A stretch of 64,000 nucleotides of DNA from JACDCA01 sp963810305 (GTDB lineage Bacteria; Acidobacteriota; Vicinamibacteria; Vicinamibacterales; 2-12-FULL-66-21): NCBI GenBank assembly GCA_963810305.1, contig CAWEMY010000006.1, forward strand, positions 186,001 to 250,000. The letters are read 5' to 3'. The position numbers and the translations under genes are program-made. Of this stretch, positions 59,760 through 64,000 are shown piece after piece; position 1 is the first letter of the stretch; each line of letters begins with the position of its first letter. The notes under the pieces were generated by a model. The model ran no database searches, was not told the origin of the DNA, and saw only the letters and a program-made list of their open reading frames with translations.

Positions 59760-62141
59760 CTACTTGATGCGGGCGGCGTCGATCGCCCACATCCCGCGGC
59801 CGTAGGTCGAAATCACAATGACCTTGTCGCGGGGTTGATACCAGAGGTCGGACACCTGCGTTGAAGGAAGGCCGCCACCGAGAACCTGCCAGCGGGCGCC
59901 GCCGTCGGTCGAAATGAATGCCCCAAAATCGGTGCCGAGGTAGAGGACGCTCGGGTTCGTTGGATCTTCGCGGATCACGTTCACGGGGCCGGCGGGCAGA
60001 TTCGCTGCGATGCTGGTGAACGTCTTCCCGCCGTCGGTGGACTTGTACACGTACGCCGCGAAGTCGTCGTCTTCGCGGCCGCGCTGCGCGATGTAAAGCG
60101 TCTGGTCCGCGTGCTGCGATGGGACGACGCGCGAATACCACTTTGCCGACGGTACGCGGGATGAAAGATCGGTCCATGTCTTCCCGGCATCGGCCGTCAC
60201 GTGCAACCGCCCATCGTCAGTGCCGGCGTAGAGCAGGCCTTTCACGCGCGGCGACTCGGCCAGCGCGGTGATGGTCTGGTACGGAATTTCGTTCGAGCTT
60301 TTCGGCAGCATCTGCGCCGGATCGTTCGCCGTCAGATCCTCGCTGATCTTCTCCCAGTCGTCGCCTCGGTTAACCGAGCGAAACACATACTGGAACCCGA
60401 CGTACACCGTTTTAGGATCGTGGGGCGACAGGATGATGGGAGCCATCCACTGCGCGCGGAGGCCCTCTACCTTCGGCCTGATCGGCGTCGTACGCTGCGG
60501 GCCCTGTGGCGTCGCGGGTTGTGCCGGAGCCTCGCCGCCTCGTCCGCGCTGCCCCGCCGGCACGCTGAGATCGGTCCGCGTGAAGTTCCCGTAGAAGCCG
60601 TGCGAGTACACGATGTTGGGATCGGTGGGATCAACGGCGTGGTGCGTGCCTTCACCACCCGGCGATCGCTGCCACTCCACCGCCGGGATCTTGTCGCGCC
60701 CGGCACTCGGATCGACCGTTCCGCGGTGCGAATTGTGATCCTGGATCGAGCCATACGCCCAGGCCGGGGAACTGTTGTCGGCGACCACGTTATAGAACTG
60801 CGCGCCGCCGGCGGCCATGGCGAACTTCCAGGTCTTCCCGCCGTCCTCGGTGGCGTAGAAGCCGCCGTCGTTGACGCTATAGATCGTGGCGGGCTTCTTC
60901 GGATCGATCCACAGCCCGTGATGGTCGCCGTGGACGCTATTCGAGCCGGGCATGACCGCCATCGTCTTCCCGCCGTCGCGGGACATCGTCAGCGGGACGC
61001 CAAGCGTGTAGATGACGTTCTCGTCGGTCGGGTCCACTCTGATCTGGCCGAACACCCAGCCGTAGGTCCCCGAATGCCGCGAGAACATGAACTCGTCCGA
61101 GGGGCTGACCTTGCGCCACGCCTTGCCGCCGTCATCAGAGCGATAGACTTCCGCCGCCTTGATGCGTGGCTCGAAGATCACCCGCTGATACGCGTCGCGC
61201 TCTCCCTCGCGAGCCGGCCGCGCCTGCTCGTAGTTGTCGACGAGCGCGTAGAGAACGCTGGGGTTCGAGCGCGCGATATCGATGCCGATCCGCCCGCGGA
61301 ACGGCGCGGCTGGCAGTCCGGTATTCGCCTCGCTCCATGTCGCTCCGCCATCGGTCGTCTTCCAGACACCTCCTTCGCTGTATCCGGGCTCGACCCGGGG
61401 GTCACTCCATTTCCGGCGGATGCGCTGCCACATCGAGGCGTAAATGACGTCCGGATTCGAGGGATCCATCACCAGGTCCCACGCGCCGGTCCGCGGGCTC
61501 CGGTAGAACACCTTGCGCCACGTCTTGCCGCCGTCGGTCGTTTTGAAAACGCCGCGCGTTTCGTTGTCGGTCCACTCGTGCCCCGAGGCGGCGACGTAAA
61601 CGACGTCCGGATTCGTCGGATGGACGAGGATCCGGCCGATCGTCTGCGTGTCAGAGAGTCCCATGTGCGTGAAGGTCTGGCCGCCATCCGTTGATTTGTA
61701 GATGCCAGTGCCTGCCATCGACGCTCGAAAGAGGTTGGCCTCACCGGTGCCGACCCACACCGTGTCCGGAGCGGAAGGAGCGGTGGCGATGTCGCCGATG
61801 CTCGTGGACGGCATGTCGTCGAAGATCGCCTGCCAGGTCGCGCCGTTGTCGTCCGTCTTCCACAGACCGCTGGTCGCGTAGGCGACGTAGATGCGGCGTC
61901 CTGCCTGACGATCCGCCACGGCGATATCAGTGGCGCGGCCGCTGATGTTGGTGGGGCCGAGATACTGCCACGGAAGCGCGGCGTGTGGCGACGACTTCCG
62001 CATTTCGCGGTAGCTCTCGTACGCCTTGCGCAGGAACTCGGCGTCCGCCTTGGCCGGCGCCTGTGCACGCAGTCCGACCGCCGCCACGACTGCGGCGAGC
62101 CCGACGAACAAGTACCTCGCAATAAAGGACCTGCGCAGCAT
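59760..62141 (-). CDS. Secreted sortilin/VPS10-like BNR propeller protein (second paralogue)
   Basis: A 793-residue protein with a signal peptide (RRSFIARYLFVGLAAVVAAVG) and repeated Asp-box motifs (KSTDGGQTF, KTTDGGKTW, SDDGGKAW, STDGGARW). Unlike the 1096-residue paralogue, it ends with the propeller (STYGRGMWAIDAARIK) and lacks the extra C-terminal domains. The ATG at 62141 follows GGAGG at the correct distance; the frame is open upstream but codes for repeat-derived sequence. Probably extracellular or periplasmic; binding partner or substrate unknown. Confidence 0.85.
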   Translation of the reverse strand: MLRRSFIARYLFVGLAAVVAAVGLRAQAPAKADAEFLRKAYESYREMRKSSPHAALPWQYLGPTNISGRATDIAVADRQAGRRIYVAYATSGLWKTDDNGATWQAIFDDMPSTSIGDIATAPSAPDTVWVGTGEANLFRASMAGTGIYKSTDGGQTFTHMGLSDTQTIGRILVHPTNPDVVYVAASGHEWTDNETRGVFKTTDGGKTWRKVFYRSPRTGAWDLVMDPSNPDVIYASMWQRIRRKWSDPRVEPGYSEGGVWKTTDGGATWSEANTGLPAAPFRGRIGIDIARSNPSVLYALVDNYEQARPAREGERDAYQRVIFEPRIKAAEVYRSDDGGKAWRKVSPSDEFMFSRHSGTYGWVFGQIRVDPTDENVIYTLGVPLTMSRDGGKTMAVMPGSNSVHGDHHGLWIDPKKPATIYSVNDGGFYATEDGGKTWKFAMAAGGAQFYNVVADNSSPAWAYGSIQDHNSHRGTVDPSAGRDKIPAVEWQRSPGGEGTHHAVDPTDPNIVYSHGFYGNFTRTDLSVPAGQRGRGGEAPAQPATPQGPQRTTPIRPKVEGLRAQWMAPIILSPHDPKTVYVGFQYVFRSVNRGDDWEKISEDLTANDPAQMLPKSSNEIPYQTITALAESPRVKGLLYAGTDDGRLHVTADAGKTWTDLSSRVPSAKWYSRVVPSQHADQTLYIAQRGREDDDFAAYVYKSTDGGKTFTSIAANLPAGPVNVIREDPTNPSVLYLGTDFGAFISTDGGARWQVLGGGLPSTQVSDLWYQPRDKVIVISTYGRGMWAIDAARIK

Positions 62142-62159
62142 GAATCCTCCGGCATGAAT

Positions 62160-62250
62160 TCTACCCGCACGCTCGCACGCTTGTCCCGCCGTAGCGCGCA
62201 GCGCGAAGGCGGATCCGCACGTCGCACGTCGCACGTCGCACGTCGCACGT
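62160..62250. repeat. Composite repeat upstream of the VOC gene, including five CGCACGT heptamers
   Basis: CGCACGCT units, an inverted GCGCGCAGCGCGAA segment, then CGCACGT repeated five times at 62215-62250. The last part is the same unit as at 36650-36677. It ends directly before the -10 element of the VOC gene. Confidence 0.72.
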
Positions 62251-62251
62251 G

Positions 62252-62257
62252 TATCCT
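62252..62257 (+). promoter_or_regulatory. -10 element of a predicted leaderless VOC gene
   Basis: TATCCT, six bases before the ATG at 62264; no ribosome-binding site in between. The same arrangement (TATCCT/TATCTT/TATCAT shortly before the start codon) is seen at padR 2, vapB and the GNAT gene. Confidence 0.5.
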
Positions 62258-62263
62258 TCGTGG

Positions 62264-62641
62264 ATGCCGGAGACACCCAAGCTCGGATCGATCGGGTGGA
62301 CGGACTTGACCGTCGGTGACGCCGAAGCGTTGCGTGATTTCTATACGCGTGTGACCGGCTGGACGGCTCAGCCCCTCAGCATGGGGGACTACTCCGACTA
62401 CGTCATGGTGTCGAGCGCCGGTGACGGAGTCGCAGGGATCTGTCACGCCCGCGGCGCGAACGCGCAGATCCCACCGCAATGGTTGATCTACATCATCGTC
62501 GATGACGTCGAGCGCGCCGCCGCGGAGTGCACCGCGCTCGGCGGTCAGATCATCGACGGCCCCCGGCCGATGGGCGGCGGAACCTTCTGCGTCATCCGCG
62601 ATCCCGCCGGAGCCGTCTGTGGTCTCTACCGTCCCTCGTGA
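62264..62641 (+). CDS. VOC-superfamily (glyoxalase/dioxygenase fold) protein
   Basis: A 125-residue protein: LGSIGWTDLTVGDAEALRDFYT is the classic first beta-alpha unit, VMVSSAGDGVAGICHA the middle strand, and DDVERAAAECTALGGQIIDGP with FCVIRDPAGAVCGLYRPS the second half. Metal ligands would come from the GW-x-D/T region and the final E/H positions, but the canonical His/Glu set is not obvious, so catalysis is uncertain. The family includes glyoxalase I, fosfomycin and bleomycin resistance proteins. Confidence 0.82.
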   Translation: MPETPKLGSIGWTDLTVGDAEALRDFYTRVTGWTAQPLSMGDYSDYVMVSSAGDGVAGICHARGANAQIPPQWLIYIIVDDVERAAAECTALGGQIIDGPRPMGGGTFCVIRDPAGAVCGLYRPS

Positions 62642-62792
62642 GAGAGAGACCAGGAGAAGAGAACAGGAGATCAGGAGAGAGCAGGAGATAAGGAGATCAG
62701 GAGTTATTTTTTAAAGACAGAAAACAAAAGAGTCTCCTTATCTCCTTACCTCTTGTGAGCTTTCTCCTGATCTCCTGATCTCCTGTTTTCTC
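62642..62792. repeat. Long palindromic 8-nt-repeat element between convergent genes (copy 2)
   Basis: Left arm of AGGAGATC-type octamers, centre at about 62697-62732, and right arm of CTCCTGAT octamers. GGAGATAAGGAGA (62684-62696) and TCTCCTTATCTCC (62733-62745) form a perfect 13-bp stem. The right arm is about 85 percent identical over 54 bases to that of copy 1 at 26637-26788, including the non-repetitive TGTGAGCTT. The centre matches copy 1 as its reverse complement (AAGACAGAAAACAAAAGAGT at 62714-62733). Confidence 0.82.
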
Positions 62793-64000
62793 AGCGGTCG
62801 TAGGATTCGCGCCGGCCGGAGGCGGATTGCTTGATGACGAAGGCGTTCGGGTCCTTCCAGAATGCCTCGCGCAAGCCGGCGAGACTGCCGGCGCCGCCGT
62901 AACTGATCGACGAGCAGAGGTGCTTGATCATCTCCCGCACGATCGTGCGGGCCGAACCGCGGGCGGGGACGCTGACTTCCATCCCCTCCGCGCCGATCTG
63001 TTCGAGTTCGACTTTGTCCGCATCTTCGACGTCGAGGCGATCGCGGATCGCTTCGATCGAGGCCATCCCCCGCAGCACCTTGAACGGCACCTTGACGGAC
63101 TTTCCCGACTCGGGCAGCAGCACCGACTTGTGCACGACTTCGCCGGGCGCTTCCTCCGTCCCCGCAAACGCGCTGCCGAGCATGGTCGAATCGCCGCCGA
63201 AGAGAAGCGAAAGCGCGAGTGCGCCGTGACGCTTGACGCCACCGTCCGCGATGATCCCGACGGTGGCATCGCCAACGGCAAGGCGGCACTCCACGAGTGC
63301 CTGGACCTGCGGGACGCCGAAGCTGGTCGTCATGCGCGTCGTACAGCCCCCGCCCGGGCCGATGCCGACCTTCACGCCGTCCGCTCCGAGGTCGATGAGA
63401 AAACGCGTGCCTTCGGCCGTGGCCACGTTGCCGGCGATGACCTCGAAGTCGCCGAACCGTTTGCGAAACTGCTCCATCGCCCGCTGCATCACGATCGAAT
63501 GCCCATGGGCGATGTCGATCACCAGCACGTCGACTTCCGCCTTGATCAACTCGGCGGCACGCTCGAGATAGTCACCGGTCGCGCCGATCGCTGCGCCAAC
63601 CATCAGACGCCCGTGCGCGTCGCGCGTCGCGAACGGCAGTTGTCGCTGGCGGCTGATATCCCGGGACGTGACCAGGCCGGTCAAACGGCCGGACGCATCG
63701 ACCAGCGGCAGCTTCTTGATCTTCCGTCCGACCATCAGGCGCTCAGCCTCTTCATGAGTGACCGGCCCCTCGTGGACGACGAGCTGCTCGCGAGGCGTCA
63801 TGCGTTCCTTGACGCGCGTCCCTCCCTTGGGGACGAATCGAATATCACGGTTCGTGAGGATGCCCTGGAGGCGTCCATCGACGTCGGCGACGACAAGGGT
63901 GCCGACCCGCGAGCGCGCCATCATGGCGGCCGCTTCCTCGAGCGACGCCTCCGGCCCGATGCGATAAGGATCGGCAATCACTCCATGCTGGGCACGCTTG
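62791..64000 (-). CDS. IMP dehydrogenase/GMP reductase family protein with CBS domains (5'-truncated by window edge)
   Basis: The frame runs off the right edge (KRAQHGVIADPY is read just before it). Two CBS domains (ending DISRQ) are followed by the second half of a TIM barrel: VDVLVIDIAHGHS, VIAGNVATAEGTRFL, GADGVKVGIGPGG, the catalytic loop GGGCTTRMTTSFGVPQ, and VGIIADGGVKRHG. The mobile flap is short and lacks the Arg-Tyr pair of typical IMP dehydrogenases (DRLDVEDADK), and the end (LCSSISYGGAGSLAGL) resembles GMP reductases. So it either makes XMP from IMP in guanine synthesis or returns GMP to IMP. About 403 residues are seen. Confidence 0.85.
   Translation of the reverse strand, partial: KRAQHGVIADPYRIGPEASLEEAAAMMARSRVGTLVVADVDGRLQGILTNRDIRFVPKGGTRVKERMTPREQLVVHEGPVTHEEAERLMVGRKIKKLPLVDASGRLTGLVTSRDISRQRQLPFATRDAHGRLMVGAAIGATGDYLERAAELIKAEVDVLVIDIAHGHSIVMQRAMEQFRKRFGDFEVIAGNVATAEGTRFLIDLGADGVKVGIGPGGGCTTRMTTSFGVPQVQALVECRLAVGDATVGIIADGGVKRHGALALSLLFGGDSTMLGSAFAGTEEAPGEVVHKSVLLPESGKSVKVPFKVLRGMASIEAIRDRLDVEDADKVELEQIGAEGMEVSVPARGSARTIVREMIKHLCSSISYGGAGSLAGLREAFWKDPNAFVIKQSASGRRESYDR

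Noticed and set aside
1..64000. tRNA, rRNA and riboswitch candidates
   Set aside because: No cloverleaf-like sequence with a conserved T-loop, no rRNA segments and no recognisable riboswitch core were found by reading both strands; small RNAs cannot be excluded without a covariance search.

Overview
The window looks like chromosomal DNA of a high-GC Acidobacteriota bacterium, probably of the Vicinamibacteria type. The evidence is six 'ADOP' permeases (acidobacterial duplicated orphan permeases), an alternative complex III followed directly by a caa3 oxidase, paired secreted sortilin/BNR propellers and secreted amidohydrolases, and intergenic DNA full of hairpins and 7-8-nt tandem repeats. No rRNA, tRNA, CRISPR array, phage or plasmid functions were seen.

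Layout. 1-8.2 kb: respiratory operon actC(partial)-actD-actE-actF-(unknown membrane protein)-sco-coxB-coxA-coxC-coxD, an ACIII quinol:cytochrome c oxidoreductase coupled to an A2-type caa3 oxygen reductase. 8.4-12.8 kb: HlyD-type adaptor, ABC ATPase and two FtsX-type permeases, a MacAB/Dev-like exporter. 13-19.1 kb: small winged-helix-like protein, metallo-beta-lactamase-fold hydrolase with amidohydrolase (minus strand), then clpS-clpA-grpE for regulated proteolysis and DnaK nucleotide exchange. 19.1-29.7 kb: YCII-repeat protein and large BNR propeller, PmbA/TldE-TldD pair, acetyltransferase, penicillin-acylase-like lipoprotein. 29.7-39.6 kb: three ADOP permeases, one paired with a PadR repressor, plus DinB, GNAT and a small conserved protein. 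39.6-43.9 kb: an island of three transposase loci (truncated ISL3, intact IS5/IS1182-like, frame-broken IS701-like) whose edges all fall in TTAGAAG-type repeats. 43.9-50.7 kb: membrane and thioredoxin-fold pair, ABC ATPase/permease pair behind a long hairpin, and a second PadR-ADOP pair. 50.7-59.7 kb: hydrolase, secreted amidohydrolase, VapBC toxin-antitoxin, PAP2 phosphatase, two divergent ADOPs. 59.7-64 kb: second BNR propeller, VOC protein, partial CBS-containing IMPDH/GMP-reductase-family gene.

Four themes stand out. (1) Intergenic regions carry many different 7-8-nt tandem repeats built to one plan, often two inverted arms around a short centre, mostly downstream of genes. Two copies, 36 kb apart and both between convergent genes, are homologous, and their centres lie in opposite orientations. 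(2) The two ADOPs with an N-terminal prefix domain each sit directly behind a PadR gene whose promoter region contains palindromes and predicts a (near-)leaderless mRNA. (3) Five otherwise conserved genes (coxD, grpE, acylase, ABC permease, alpha/beta hydrolase) need a single-base correction to be read through, so sequence error versus real lesion must be settled. (4) Transposase remnants end precisely in the same repeat family.
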